NCBI GenBank assembly: GCA_902795355.1
Contig: CADBKZ010000005.1
Span: 62,001 to 126,000, forward strand
DNA: 64,000 nt
DNA from: an uncultured Ruminococcus sp.
Lineage (GTDB): Bacteria; Bacillota; Clostridia; Oscillospirales; CAG-272
Reading direction: 5' to 3'
The position numbers and the translations under genes were made by a program. Position 1 is the stretch's first letter. Each line of letters starts with the position of its first letter. The notes beneath the pieces were generated by a model that made no database searches, was not told the DNA's origin, and saw only the letters and a program-made list of their open reading frames with translations. Of this stretch, positions 1 through 8,462 are shown piece by piece.

Positions 1-64
1 CGGATTACGCAGGAATTTCATAAAGAAATTCCATGAAAAAAGGAAAAATTATCTTGAAAACCTA

Positions 65-92
65 TTGACTTTTTTCGCCGAAATGCTATAAT
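65..92 (+). promoter_or_regulatory. Sigma-A promoter of rhaB
   Basis: TTGACT at 65-70 and TATAAT at 87-92 with a 16-base spacer form a near-consensus housekeeping promoter. It fires toward the rhamnulokinase gene, whose ATG lies about 55 bases beyond the expected transcript start. Confidence 0.8.
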
Positions 93-117
93 ATAAGTGA
101 GAGTTTGCTTCGGCGAA
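74..117. promoter_or_regulatory. Twin palindromic operator candidate
   Basis: TTCGCCGAA at 74-82 and TTCGGCGAA at 109-117 are exact reverse complements, and each fits the odd palindrome TTCGNCGAA. The first lies in the promoter spacer and the second just after the expected transcript start, with centres 35 bases apart. Two dimer sites straddling a promoter suit a repressor of the rhamnose gene. The regulator is not identified in the window. Confidence 0.5.
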
Positions 118-154
118 CCGATGAACGAAAATTCCGGTAAATCGGGGGAATTGA

Positions 155-1627
155 ATGATGTCAGAACGCAAAATGCTCGCAATTGATCTCGGCGCTTCCA
201 GCGGCCGCGGCATTGTGGGCACTTTTAACGGGTCGCGGTTAAAATTGGAAGAAAACCATCGTTTCTCAAACGACCCCGTTATCCTGAACGGAACCATGTA
301 TTGGGACATTCTCCGGATTTTCCATGAAATTAAGCAATCCATCGGGAAAACCGTGGTTGCGGGGGAGAATGTGGCTTCCATGGGGATTGACACATGGGGC
401 GTTGACTATGCGCTCCTCGGCCGGAACGGGCAGATGCTCGGGAACCCCGTCCACTACCGCGACGCGCGCACCGTCGGCGTTCAGGAAAAGGTTTCCGAGG
501 TGTTGGACCCGAAAGAACACTACCGCATTGCGGGCATTCAAACGCTTGATTTCAACACGGTTTACCAGCTTTTCGTGGAGCGGCCCGAGCTTCTTTCCGA
601 GGCCGATCGGATGCTGAATATTCCGGACCTGCTCAACTACTTTTTAACGGGAAAGATGTGCAATGAATACACCATTCTTTCCACCGGCGCGCTGTTGAAT
701 GCCGAAAAGCGGGATTACGCTTGGAGCGTGATCGACCGTTTGGGGCTTCCGCGCCGCCTCTTCGGCAAAATTGTTCCGGCGGGAACCGATCTCGGCGCGT
801 TGCTCCCGCAGGTGCAGGGAGAGACCGGAAAAACCGACCTGCGCGTGCTGACGGTCGCCTCGCATGATACCGCCAGCGCGGTGGTTGCCGTTCCGACCCG
901 CGAAAAAGATTTTATCTACATCAGCAGCGGCACATGGTCGCTGATGGGAACGGAGCTTTCCGAGCCGCTGATCAACGATATGAGCCGCGAACTCAACTTT
1001 ACCAACGAGGGCGGCGCGCTCGGAACCATCCGGTTCTTAAAAAATATTATGGGGCTTTGGATTATTCAGGAATCCCGTCGGCAGTGGAAGCGGGAAGGAA
1101 ACGAATATTCCTTTGCGCAAATGGAAGCGTGGGCCAAAGAGGCCGAGCCTCTGCGCTGCTTTGTGAATGTGGACGATCCCTCTTTCTCCGCTCCCGGGAA
1201 TATGCCCGAGCGCATCCGCAATTTTTGCCGCAGAACGGGGCAGTATGTTCCGCAAACCGTTGGCGAGGTGGTGCGCTGTATCTACGAGAGCCTTGCGCTC
1301 AAATATCGCGAGGTTGCGGAGAAGATCCAGAAGCTCCAAGGAAAAACGGCCAAGGTGATCCATGTGGTCGGCGGCGGCACAAAGGACCGGTTCCTTTCCG
1401 CCATGACCGCGGACGCCTGCGGGATCCCCGTTGCGGCCGGACCCGAAGAAGCGACCGCAATCGGAAACCTGATGGTGCAGGCGATTGCGCTCGGAGATGT
1501 GAAAGACCTTGCGGAAGCACGGGAGATTGTTTCCGCGTCCTTTGAACTGAAACGGTATGAGCCTTCCCCCGAACGGAATTTGTGGGATGACGCATACGGC
1601 AGATACTGCGGTTTACAACACGCGTAA
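155..1627 (+). CDS. rhaB: Rhamnulokinase
   Basis: FGGY-family sugar kinase of 490 residues, the usual size for rhamnulokinase (ATP + L-rhamnulose to L-rhamnulose 1-phosphate, cytoplasmic). The N-terminal phosphate-binding loop AIDLGASSGRG is seen near residue 10, with SSGTWSLMG in the middle and the C-terminal VVGGGTKDRFL adenosine-site motif with ACGIPV. AIDLGASSGR is the RhaB form rather than the glycerol or xylulose kinase form. The start is ATG 155, with a second ATG at 158. No isomerase or aldolase gene for rhamnose is adjacent, but a GH78-like rhamnosidase lies at 17.4 kb on the same strand. The substrate is inferred from family and that context. Confidence 0.88.
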   Translation: MMSERKMLAIDLGASSGRGIVGTFNGSRLKLEENHRFSNDPVILNGTMYWDILRIFHEIKQSIGKTVVAGENVASMGIDTWGVDYALLGRNGQMLGNPVHYRDARTVGVQEKVSEVLDPKEHYRIAGIQTLDFNTVYQLFVERPELLSEADRMLNIPDLLNYFLTGKMCNEYTILSTGALLNAEKRDYAWSVIDRLGLPRRLFGKIVPAGTDLGALLPQVQGETGKTDLRVLTVASHDTASAVVAVPTREKDFIYISSGTWSLMGTELSEPLINDMSRELNFTNEGGALGTIRFLKNIMGLWIIQESRRQWKREGNEYSFAQMEAWAKEAEPLRCFVNVDDPSFSAPGNMPERIRNFCRRTGQYVPQTVGEVVRCIYESLALKYREVAEKIQKLQGKTAKVIHVVGGGTKDRFLSAMTADACGIPVAAGPEEATAIGNLMVQAIALGDVKDLAEAREIVSASFELKRYEPSPERNLWDDAYGRYCGLQHA

Positions 1628-1736
1628 GCGTTTTGTATAAAAAACATCCGACGAAAACATACCCGTCGGAGCCGCCGCGGGATCTTCCGCCGCGGTCATC
1701 GGGGCAAAAAGAAAAAACAAAATTCCGGAGGTACGT

Positions 1737-2891
1737 ATGAAGGACAATCGTTGCGGAGAGCTCGCCGTAATCGGCATGAAAGGGTGCGAGACATTTGCGG
1801 GGCAGGTTGATTATTATTTAAGGGATTGGCGCCGCCACGGCGGGGAAGCGTCGTTTCTGATTGAGGCCGCGTGCCCGCGTTTCGGCTCGGGCGAGGCCAA
1901 GGGAATGATCAACGAATCCATGCGCGGAAAGGATGTTTATATCCTTTGCGATACGTTTAATTACGGCGTAACATACAAAATGTACGGGCAAATGGTTCCC
2001 ATGAGCCCCGACGAACATTATGCCGATCTCAAACGCATCATTGCCGCCATTGGCGGAAAAGCCCGCAGAATCACGGTGATTATGCCCATGCTCTATGAGG
2101 GCAGACAGCATCGCCGCGCGCACCGCGAATCGCTCGACTGCGCGCTGATGCTCCAAGAATTGGTTTCCATGGGCGTTTCCAATATTCTGACGTTTGACGC
2201 GCACGATCCGCGCATCTGCAACGCGATCCCGCTCTCCGGCTTCGATAACGTTCAGCCGACCTATCAGATGATCAAAGCGTTGGTCCGCGCCGTTCCCGAC
2301 GTTGTGATCGATAAGGACCATGCGGCCATCATTTCGCCCGACGAGGGCGCCATGCACCGCTGCATGTATTACAGCTCGGTGCTGGGGCTTGACATCGGCA
2401 TGTTCTATAAACGCCGCAACTATTCGGTCGTGGTCAACGGGCGCAACCCCATTGAGGCGCACGAGTACCTCGGGCAGGATCTCCACGGGAAGGACGCGAT
2501 TGTGGTGGACGATATGATCTCTTCCGGCGAATCAATGATCGACGTTTGCCGGCAGTTGAAGGAGAAGGGCGCCGCGCGCGTGTTCTGCTTTGCCACTTTC
2601 GGGCTTTTCACCGAAGGGTGCGATAAATTCGATCAGGCCTATAAGGACAGTGTGATCGACAAAGTGCTGACCACCAACCTGATCTACCGCCGCCCCGAGC
2701 TTGCGGAACGGCCTTGGTATGTGGAAGTGAATATGTGCAAATACGTTGCTTATCTGATCGATACGCTGAACAACGATGAAAGCATCAGCGCGCTTCTCAA
2801 CCCCGTTAAGCGGATTCAGAACCTGATGGACAAGCACCGCGCCGCGCTTGCTTCCCAAATGCAGATGAACTTCGATAGCGACAGGTCCTGA
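1737..2891 (+). CDS. prs: Ribose-phosphate pyrophosphokinase (long form)
   Basis: PRPP synthetase: ATP + ribose 5-phosphate to PRPP, feeding nucleotide, NAD, His and Trp synthesis. The PRPP-binding loop VVDDMISSGESM is near residue 258, and the middle carries MPMLYEGRQHRR and LTFDAHDP, matching the catalytic flexible-loop and metal-site regions of the family. At 384 residues it is about 70 longer than the classical enzyme (around 315), with added stretches at both ends. It may be the extended clostridial form or a second, specialised paralog. An AGGAGG-like site (ggaggtacgtatg) precedes ATG 1737. The 109 bases after rhaB contain short inverted repeats but no clear terminator. Confidence 0.85.
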   Translation: MKDNRCGELAVIGMKGCETFAGQVDYYLRDWRRHGGEASFLIEAACPRFGSGEAKGMINESMRGKDVYILCDTFNYGVTYKMYGQMVPMSPDEHYADLKRIIAAIGGKARRITVIMPMLYEGRQHRRAHRESLDCALMLQELVSMGVSNILTFDAHDPRICNAIPLSGFDNVQPTYQMIKALVRAVPDVVIDKDHAAIISPDEGAMHRCMYYSSVLGLDIGMFYKRRNYSVVVNGRNPIEAHEYLGQDLHGKDAIVVDDMISSGESMIDVCRQLKEKGAARVFCFATFGLFTEGCDKFDQAYKDSVIDKVLTTNLIYRRPELAERPWYVEVNMCKYVAYLIDTLNNDESISALLNPVKRIQNLMDKHRAALASQMQMNFDSDRS

Positions 2892-2915
2892 TCGGCTTTC
2901 CCGCAACAAAAGAGT

Positions 2916-2947
2916 CTCCGGCCGCGGAAAACGGCCGGAGATTTTTC
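2916..2947 (+). terminator. Terminator after prs
   Basis: A 9-bp stem CTCCGGCCG / CGGCCGGAG (2916-2924, 2932-2940) is followed by ATTTTTC, a typical intrinsic terminator. Confidence 0.85.
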
Positions 2948-3025
2948 TTGCGCGGGAGTCGGAAACGCGCCTTTCGGGCGGGAGAAAACAAAGGCTTGTT
3001 TTTTTCGCGGAAACGCCGCTTTCTA

Positions 3026-3054
3026 TTGACAAACAAGCCTTTTTGTGGTAAAAT
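3026..3054 (+). promoter_or_regulatory. Promoter of trkA-trkH
   Basis: TTGACA (3026-3031), a 17-base spacer and TAAAAT (3049-3054) lie 68 bases ahead of the trkA start. Confidence 0.8.
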
Positions 3055-3121
3055 AAAAGTAATGTTTTGGAACCCCTGATTCGGAGATTGCGGAACCGGA
3101 TCGGTGGGAAAGGAGTATCGT

Positions 3122-4480
3122 ATGAAAATACTCATCGCGGGCGACGGAAAGCTCGGAGAAACGCTGGCAAGGCAGCTTTCCGCGGAAGGACACGCGGTAA
3201 CGTTGGTGGATTCCGACCCTGCGGTTCTGGAAAACAGCGTGAACCGCTACGACGTTATGGCGGTGCAGGGCAACTGCGCGGCCATGGATGTCTTGCGGGA
3301 CGCCGGCGTGGAAACCGCCGATCTGCTTGTTGCGGTAACGGGGACCGACGAGGTCAACCTTCTTTGCTGCACCACCGCCCACTGGATGAACCCCGCCCTG
3401 CATACCATTGCGCGCATCCGCAACCCCGAATACACGGAGCAAGCTTATTCCATGCGCGACGCGTTTGCCATTTCCATGACCGTCAATCCGGATTTGCAGG
3501 CCGCGGTGGAGATCGAGCGACTTTTGAAGTACCCCGGGTTCCTCAAACGGGATACGTTTGCCAAAGGACGAATGGAGATTGTGGAACTGCGGTTGGATGA
3601 AACCAGCAAGCTCTGCAACGTAACGTTGAGCAGCCTGAACAGCATTGTGAAATGCAAGGTGTTGGTTTGCGCCATCCTGCGGGAAGGCGTTGCCATTACG
3701 CCGAACGGCAATTTTGTCCTGCGGGAAGGGGACAGGCTGTTTGTAACGGCCTCTACCGACACGCTTTCGGTGCTTTTGAAGAACCTCGGCATCATCACGC
3801 ATCGCGTCCAGCGCGTAATGATCGTCGGCGGCGGAAAAGTCAGCTACTATCTGGCGGACGCGCTCCGCAACAGCCATATTGACGTGCAGTTGATCGAACT
3901 CAACCGCGACCGTTGCCTGACCTTGGCGGATCAGCTCCCGGGGATCAATGTGATCCAAGGCGACGCGAGCGACCAATCGGTGCTTGAAAGCGAGGGGCTG
4001 GCGTCCAGCTCGGCGCTCGTCGCGCTGACGGGGTTGGACGAGTTGAATATGGTCGTCGCGCTTTACGGCAAGCGGAACAACGTTCCGCAGATCATCACCA
4101 AAATGAGCCGCATTGAGGACACCTCGGTAATCGACAACCTTTCGCTGGGAAGCGTTATCAGCCCGAGAAACCTCTGCTGCAACACCATCGTCCGCTATGT
4201 CCGCGCCATGCAGAATCAGGTCGGGGCGGCCATTACCGTTCATTCCATTGCCGATGGAAAAGCGGAAGCAACCGAATTTCTGATCGACGCGGAAACGCCG
4301 CATTGCGGGGAACCGCTGAAAAACCTGAAATTGCGCGAAAATGTGCTTGTGGTGGGGATCAACCGCGGAAACTCCACCGAAATTCCGAACGGCGATTCCG
4401 TGTTCCATGCGGGCGATTCGGTGGTTATCGTTTCCAGCGGAACCGGCGTTATCGGGCATTTCAGCGATATTTTCGCTTGA
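3122..4480 (+). CDS. trkA: Trk system potassium uptake regulator TrkA
   Basis: Peripheral, nucleotide-gated regulatory subunit of the TrkH potassium channel, 452 residues. Two RCK_N/RCK_C tandem units are visible. The first Rossmann fold begins at MKILIAGDGKLGETLA with the acidic strand-2 end LVDSDP. The second begins near residue 234 with RVMIVGGGKVSYYLA and LIELNRDR. ATG 3122 is chosen because AAAGGAG sits 6 bases upstream; an upstream in-frame start at 3104 would place that ribosome site inside the gene. trkH follows after 15 bases, so the two are co-transcribed. Confidence 0.93.
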   Translation: MKILIAGDGKLGETLARQLSAEGHAVTLVDSDPAVLENSVNRYDVMAVQGNCAAMDVLRDAGVETADLLVAVTGTDEVNLLCCTTAHWMNPALHTIARIRNPEYTEQAYSMRDAFAISMTVNPDLQAAVEIERLLKYPGFLKRDTFAKGRMEIVELRLDETSKLCNVTLSSLNSIVKCKVLVCAILREGVAITPNGNFVLREGDRLFVTASTDTLSVLLKNLGIITHRVQRVMIVGGGKVSYYLADALRNSHIDVQLIELNRDRCLTLADQLPGINVIQGDASDQSVLESEGLASSSALVALTGLDELNMVVALYGKRNNVPQIITKMSRIEDTSVIDNLSLGSVISPRNLCCNTIVRYVRAMQNQVGAAITVHSIADGKAEATEFLIDAETPHCGEPLKNLKLRENVLVVGINRGNSTEIPNGDSVFHAGDSVVIVSSGTGVIGHFSDIFA

Positions 4481-4495
4481 TACGAGGTTGCGCCT

Positions 4496-5965
4496 ATGAA
4501 CTTTCGCATGATCGGGAAAATCAACGCGTTTCTGCTTTTGATTGAAAGCGCGTTTATGATTCCCGCGTTGATTTTTGCTTTGTACGACCGCGATCTTGCC
4601 GTGGTGCGCGCGTTTCTCCTTTCCATGGGGATCATCGTTGCGGTCGCCGTTGTTCTGTATTTGCTTTGCAGGAACGCCAAAAAGGGCTTTTATGCGCGAG
4701 AAGGGTTTGTTTGCGTGGGCCTCGGATGGATCCTGATCAGTTTGTTCGGCTCGTTTCCGTTCTGGCTTTCGGGTCAGATCCCGAATTTCGTCAACGCGAT
4801 CTTTGAAACGGTGTCCGGCTTCACCACAACCGGCGCGTCCATTGTAAATGGGGTCGAAAGCCTTGCCCGCGCCGTCAACTATTGGCGGTGTTTCACGCAT
4901 TGGCTCGGCGGCATGGGCGTTCTGGTGTTCCTGCTTGCCATTGCGCCGATCGGCGGGGACAGCGAGGGCTTCACCCTGCATCTGCTCCGCGCGGAAAGCC
5001 CGGGGCCGAGCGTTGGCAAGCTGGTTCCGCGCATGCGGCGAACGGCGGGCATCCTTTATATCATTTATGTCCTGCTCACGTTCGTGAACTTCCTGTTTCT
5101 GCTCTGCGGCGGAATGCCGGCGTTCGATTCACTCTGTACGGCGTTCGCAACCGCGGGAACGGGCGGCTTCGGCATTAAAAACGACAGTCTTGCGAGTTAC
5201 AGCCCCTATATTCAGAATGTTTGCACGGTGTTCATGCTGCTGTTCGGCGTCAATTTCAGCTGCTATTATCTGATCCTGCTCCGGCAGGTCAAAAACGTGT
5301 TCAAGGATGAAGAGTTCCGCCTGTATTGGGGAATTGTGGTGGCGGCAACGCTGTTGATTACATGGAATTTGCGCGGCGCTGCAACGGCTTTGGGCTACAC
5401 CTCTTTCGGGGAAACGCTCCGCCATGCCGCGTTTCAGGTATCTTCCATTATTACCACCACCGGCTTCGCCACCACCGATTTTGACCTTTGGCCGACCTTC
5501 TCCAAAACGATTTTGCTCTGTTTAATGGCGCTCGGCGCGTGCGCCGGAAGCACGGGCGGCGGGTTCAAATGCGCGCGGCTTCTGATTCTGATCAAAGCGT
5601 TGGCAAGAAACATCCGGCAGCTTCTGCACCCGAACAGCGTCAAGGTAATCCATATCAACGGGCGGAAGATGGACGAGCGCACCATTTCCAATACCAACGC
5701 GTATCTTGCTGCGTATGTGGCGGTAATCGTGGTCAGTTTTCTGGTGGTGTCGCTGGATCATGTGTCGGTTCTGACGAGTTTTACCTCGGTGCTCGCCTGC
5801 ATGAACAATGTCGGCCCGGGGCTTGACGCCGTTGGACCGACCTGCAACTACGCGGGTTTGAGCGCGCTTTCCAAAATCGTTCTGATTATTGATATGCTGG
5901 CGGGGAGACTTGAAATTTTCCCGATTATGATCCTGTTCAGCGGGCGCACATGGAAACGCTATTGA
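4496..5965 (+). CDS. trkH: Trk potassium uptake channel TrkH
   Basis: Membrane pore subunit of the Trk/Ktr superfamily, 489 residues, with many hydrophobic segments arranged as four M1-P-M2 repeats. Selectivity-filter-like P-loops are visible: ETVSGFTTTGAS near residue 105, FATAGTGGFG near 220, SSIITTTGFATTDF near 318, and a degenerate fourth repeat, MNNVGPGLDAVGP, near 436. The conserved WLGGMGVLVF motif follows the first loop. It pairs with TrkA just upstream. The gene ends 9 bases before a perfect palindromic terminator. Confidence 0.93.
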   Translation: MNFRMIGKINAFLLLIESAFMIPALIFALYDRDLAVVRAFLLSMGIIVAVAVVLYLLCRNAKKGFYAREGFVCVGLGWILISLFGSFPFWLSGQIPNFVNAIFETVSGFTTTGASIVNGVESLARAVNYWRCFTHWLGGMGVLVFLLAIAPIGGDSEGFTLHLLRAESPGPSVGKLVPRMRRTAGILYIIYVLLTFVNFLFLLCGGMPAFDSLCTAFATAGTGGFGIKNDSLASYSPYIQNVCTVFMLLFGVNFSCYYLILLRQVKNVFKDEEFRLYWGIVVAATLLITWNLRGAATALGYTSFGETLRHAAFQVSSIITTTGFATTDFDLWPTFSKTILLCLMALGACAGSTGGGFKCARLLILIKALARNIRQLLHPNSVKVIHINGRKMDERTISNTNAYLAAYVAVIVVSFLVVSLDHVSVLTSFTSVLACMNNVGPGLDAVGPTCNYAGLSALSKIVLIIDMLAGRLEIFPIMILFSGRTWKRY

Positions 5966-5974
5966 TTGCAACAG

Positions 5975-6012
5975 AAAAGCCGTTCCCACCGGCCGGTGGG
6001 AACGGCTTTTTT
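5975..6012. terminator. Bidirectional terminator, trkH / 6014-6418
   Basis: A 36-base perfect palindrome (5975-6010) runs from AAAAGCC to GGCTTTT and is followed by more Ts. It can end transcription from both sides and separates convergent genes. Confidence 0.88.
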
Positions 6013-6013
6013 G

Positions 6014-6418
6014 CTATTGGAGGTTCGGGGAAAGCTCCTGTTCGCCGAGCAGAACGCGGAGATCGGCGGACGACGCAATTACAAACCGCGTTTCCAAGCG
6101 GTCGCGATTGCGGGCGATCAAGCGCGCGTGCGTTCGTGTGGCGGGGATCAGGTAAAGGATTACATCGGCGTTGCGAACATTGTCGGCAAAGTCTTCCAAA
6201 GCGGTAATCGCCAATTCGTCGTGAACGGCGTGGCGGAAAAGATGAAACTTCAAAATCGGCGAAAAGCGGCGGATCAGCGGCGCGCGGTCGCAGAACACAT
6301 GCGAGATCAGCCGGTATTGCCGGAAGAGCCGGCGCGCAATCCCGTCGGCCTGCGGAGAATAGCCGAACAGAACGGGGGAAAGCTCTTCGGAAAGAATGGT
6401 TTGCGAGAGATAATTCAT
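6014..6418 (-). CDS. Hypothetical protein, possible Rossmann-like fold
   Basis: 134 residues, not recognised. A clear AAAGGAGA ribosome site sits 7 bases before its ATG (6418), and the gene stops against the palindromic terminator, so it looks real. The N-terminal SPVLFGYSPQADGIARRLF followed by a basic helix and strand resembles a small nucleotide-binding beta-alpha-beta unit, and ADVILYLIP reads like a buried strand. It has no signal peptide or membrane segment. Its position beside trkA-trkH invites comparison with TrkA_N domains, but that is only a resemblance. No good promoter was found upstream; it must start in 6419-6560. Confidence 0.6.
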   Translation of the reverse strand: MNYLSQTILSEELSPVLFGYSPQADGIARRLFRQYRLISHVFCDRAPLIRRFSPILKFHLFRHAVHDELAITALEDFADNVRNADVILYLIPATRTHARLIARNRDRLETRFVIASSADLRVLLGEQELSPNLQ

Positions 6419-6516
6419 GGCGGTCTCCTTTCCGCATGGTTTCCATTTATTTTACCACATTTTTCAGAAAAATGGAAGCATAAAATGAAATTTTTTCAAA
6501 TTCCGCCCAAAAAGAC

Positions 6517-6545
6517 TTGCAATTCGTGCGGATTCCGATTATAAT
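6517..6545 (+). promoter_or_regulatory. Promoter of the GNAT gene
   Basis: TTGCAA (6517-6522), a 17-base spacer and TATAAT (6540-6545) lie just ahead of the acetyltransferase gene at 6578. Confidence 0.72.
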
Positions 6546-6577
6546 AGGAAGAGAATACCAACCAAAGGAAACCGATT

Positions 6578-7165
6578 ATGAAAAAAGAAACCGTATATCG
6601 CGTTTTTTCACGCATGCCGGAGCTGAAAACCGAACGATTGACGCTTCGGAAAATGCAGGTCGGGGACGCCGAGGATATGTTTGAATACGCATGCCGAGAG
6701 GACGTTACCCGCTACCTGACGTGGAATCCGCACCCCGATTTTGCGTATACCCGCGAGTATCTCGAATATCTCGGCGGCCGTTATTCCGCCGGTATGTTTT
6801 ACGATTGGGCGGTGGTTTACCGCCCAGACGCGAAAATGATCGGCACCTGCGGCTTTACATCGTTCAATTGCACGCACGATAGCGCCGAGGTCGGCTATGT
6901 CGTCAACCCCGCGTATTGGGGGCACGGCATTGCGGGGGAAGCGTTGGAGTGCGTTCTGCAATTCGGGTTCGAGGATCTGAAACTGCACCGCATCGAGGCA
7001 AAATTCATCAAAGGAAACGAGCGTTCGCGGCATGTTATGGAAAAGGCGGGTATGGTGTTCGAGGGCTACCAGCGCGACGCCATGCGCGTGAAGGGAAGTT
7101 ACGTTACCGTTGGCGTTTGCGCAATTCTCGCCGCTGATTGGCGATTGAAAAACCCGCCGCTCTGA
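6578..7165 (+). CDS. GNAT N-acetyltransferase, RimJ/RimL type
   Basis: 195 residues of the GNAT fold that transfers acetyl from acetyl-CoA to an N-terminus or small amine. TERLTLRKMQVGDAEDMFEY near residue 18 is the usual RimJ/L opening. EVGYVVNPAYWGHGIAGEAL near residue 108 contains the acetyl-CoA loop (family Q/RxxGxG/A), and NERSRHVMEKAGMVFEG near 147 is the C-terminal signature. The substrate is unknown: ribosomal protein S5, S18 or L7/L12 acetylation and small-molecule detoxification are both common in this family. It is monocistronic, bounded by its own promoter and a terminator. Confidence 0.88.
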   Translation: MKKETVYRVFSRMPELKTERLTLRKMQVGDAEDMFEYACREDVTRYLTWNPHPDFAYTREYLEYLGGRYSAGMFYDWAVVYRPDAKMIGTCGFTSFNCTHDSAEVGYVVNPAYWGHGIAGEALECVLQFGFEDLKLHRIEAKFIKGNERSRHVMEKAGMVFEGYQRDAMRVKGSYVTVGVCAILAADWRLKNPPL

Positions 7166-7261
7166 TAAAAAAAGAGAACCCAAAAAGAACACCCCGCGGG
7201 GCGTATTCCGTTGGAAAATCGGAAAATCCGTTTTTTATGAAATACATTTGCGGGACGCCGC

Positions 7262-7293
7262 AAAACCGGACTTGAGGAATCAAGTCCGGTTTT
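7262..7293. terminator. Bidirectional terminator
   Basis: A perfect 14-bp stem (AAAACCGGACTTGA and its complement) with a GGAA loop and flanking A and T runs sits between the convergent GNAT gene and the AraC-family gene. Confidence 0.88.
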
Positions 7294-7322
7294 GTTGAAT
7301 CATCCGCCGTTTCGCGTCCCTT

Positions 7323-8239
7323 TTATTTCACTTCGTTCTTGTCAATTTTCTCCCGAACGGCGTTTTCGGCATCCGGACGGGGAAGGTTGCGGTATCTCTT
7401 GCGGTATTCGTATGGCGACATCCGCATCAACGCTTTGAACGCCCTGTGGTAGGCGGTGGTATCCGGATAGCCGACGGCAAGCGCAATCTCCCCAACCGAT
7501 TGCGAGCCGTTCAGCAACAGGCGGCAGCTCTCTTCCACGCGCGTTTTTTCAGATATTCCGAAAAGGTCATTCCCATGTCGTGTTTGAAGCATTTGCTCAT
7601 GTAGGGCAAGCTGTATTGCTTGTGCGGAAACGTATCCTCGATGCGAACGCGCTCGGCGTAATGCGAGCGAATATACTCCGCAATCATAAAGGAACGGTTT
7701 TCGTTGTCTTTCATGCCTTTCATTCCGATATTCCGCATCATGGAAATCAGAATCAGCAGCAAATAACAGCGAACGGTTTCCAAAAAGCCGGTTTTCTGTG
7801 CGGCGTACCCCGATTGAATGGCGTTCATGTGGCCGAGAATCAGCCCGTTCGGGTCGTTGTGAATCGTGCGCAGCGGGGAAAGGCAAAGGGCTTCTTTTTC
7901 AAAATGGATCAGATAATGGGAAAGAAGATCGTCGAAATGGTGAAAGCCGACCAGCCCGGGGTCGATGAAGTCGGGTGCGAACATGATGTTCACCATGGAA
8001 AACGGCTCGTTCGAAATGCGGTGGTATTCATGCGGCAGATCGTAGTCGATCAAATAGAAATTTCCCTCGCGGACAACCGTATGGTCGCGAGGGGTGGCAT
8101 ATTCTGTTTGACCCTTGACAATATAGACCAGCTCAAACCACTTGTGCGTGTGGAGCGGGACGTTGGAGTTTGCGCTTGTTTTTACGGTAACGCCTTGCTT
8201 TTCAATCCTGCGGGCGCATTCCTTCATGTTGGGGTACAT
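7323..8239 (-). pseudogene. AraC-family regulator split by a frameshift
   Basis: Transcriptional regulator with an N-terminal cupin sensor domain and a C-terminal double helix-turn-helix. The first frame (8239 to 7511) holds the cupin (HTHKWFELVYIVKGQ, FYLIDYDLPHEYHRI) and the first HTH up to MTFSEYLKK, then derails into RAWKRAAACC and stops. The second HTH and family signature (SVGEIALAVGYPDTTAYHRAFKALMRMSPYEYRKRY) continue in the -1 frame down to 7323. The junction is an A6 run on the coding strand (T at 7544-7549): one extra A, or a -1 slip, gives LKKTRVEES and one protein of about 305 residues. It is divergent from the exported operon at 8463. Mutation, assembly error or slippage cannot be told apart here. 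Confidence 0.85.
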
Positions 8240-8277
8240 GGTTCCGTTTTCCTTTCGCGATGTCGGCGATCAATTAT

Positions 8278-8306
8278 ATTCTATCATCCGTTGCCGGAAA
8301 AGTCAA
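8278..8306 (-). promoter_or_regulatory. Promoter of the AraC-family gene
   Basis: On the minus strand, TTGACT (8306-8301), a 17-base spacer and TAGAAT (8283-8278) lie 39 bases before the regulator's ATG. Confidence 0.72.
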
Positions 8307-8350
8307 GTGTTTTTAATTGAATTTTCCTATATTTTGCCCCCAAAATGTTA

Positions 8351-8382
8351 AAATTTCATGTAAAACGGAAAAATTTCATGTA
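8351..8382 (+). promoter_or_regulatory. Direct-repeat operator candidate for the AraC regulator
   Basis: AAATTTCATGTA occurs at 8351-8362 and again at 8371-8382, exactly 20 bases apart (two helical turns), ending at the -35 region of the exported operon and near the divergent AraC-family gene. Tandem direct repeats abutting a poor -35 box are the usual arrangement for AraC activators. Confidence 0.65.
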
Positions 8383-8409
8383 GATTTTTGCGCCCGAATT
8401 TGTTATACT
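8381..8409 (+). promoter_or_regulatory. Activator-dependent promoter of the exported operon
   Basis: TATACT at 8404-8409 is a good -10. The hexamer 17 bases upstream (TAGATT, 8381-8386) is a weak -35 that touches the second direct repeat. The layout suggests activator dependence. Confidence 0.6.
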
Positions 8410-8462
8410 GAATGCAACGGGCGGGGGGTTGCTCCGCCGCCCGAAAAAAGGAGGAATATGAT

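Noticed and set aside
1628..1736. Inverted repeats TCCGACG/CGTCGGA and CCGCGG/CCGCGG after rhaB as a terminator
   Set aside because: No U-run follows, so termination is not supported; rhaB and prs may be read together.
3023..4981. 652-codon open frame on the minus strand
   Set aside because: It lies opposite trkA and trkH, which have clear family motifs and ribosome sites. The antisense protein is low-complexity His/Arg/Asn-rich and starts without a ribosome site.
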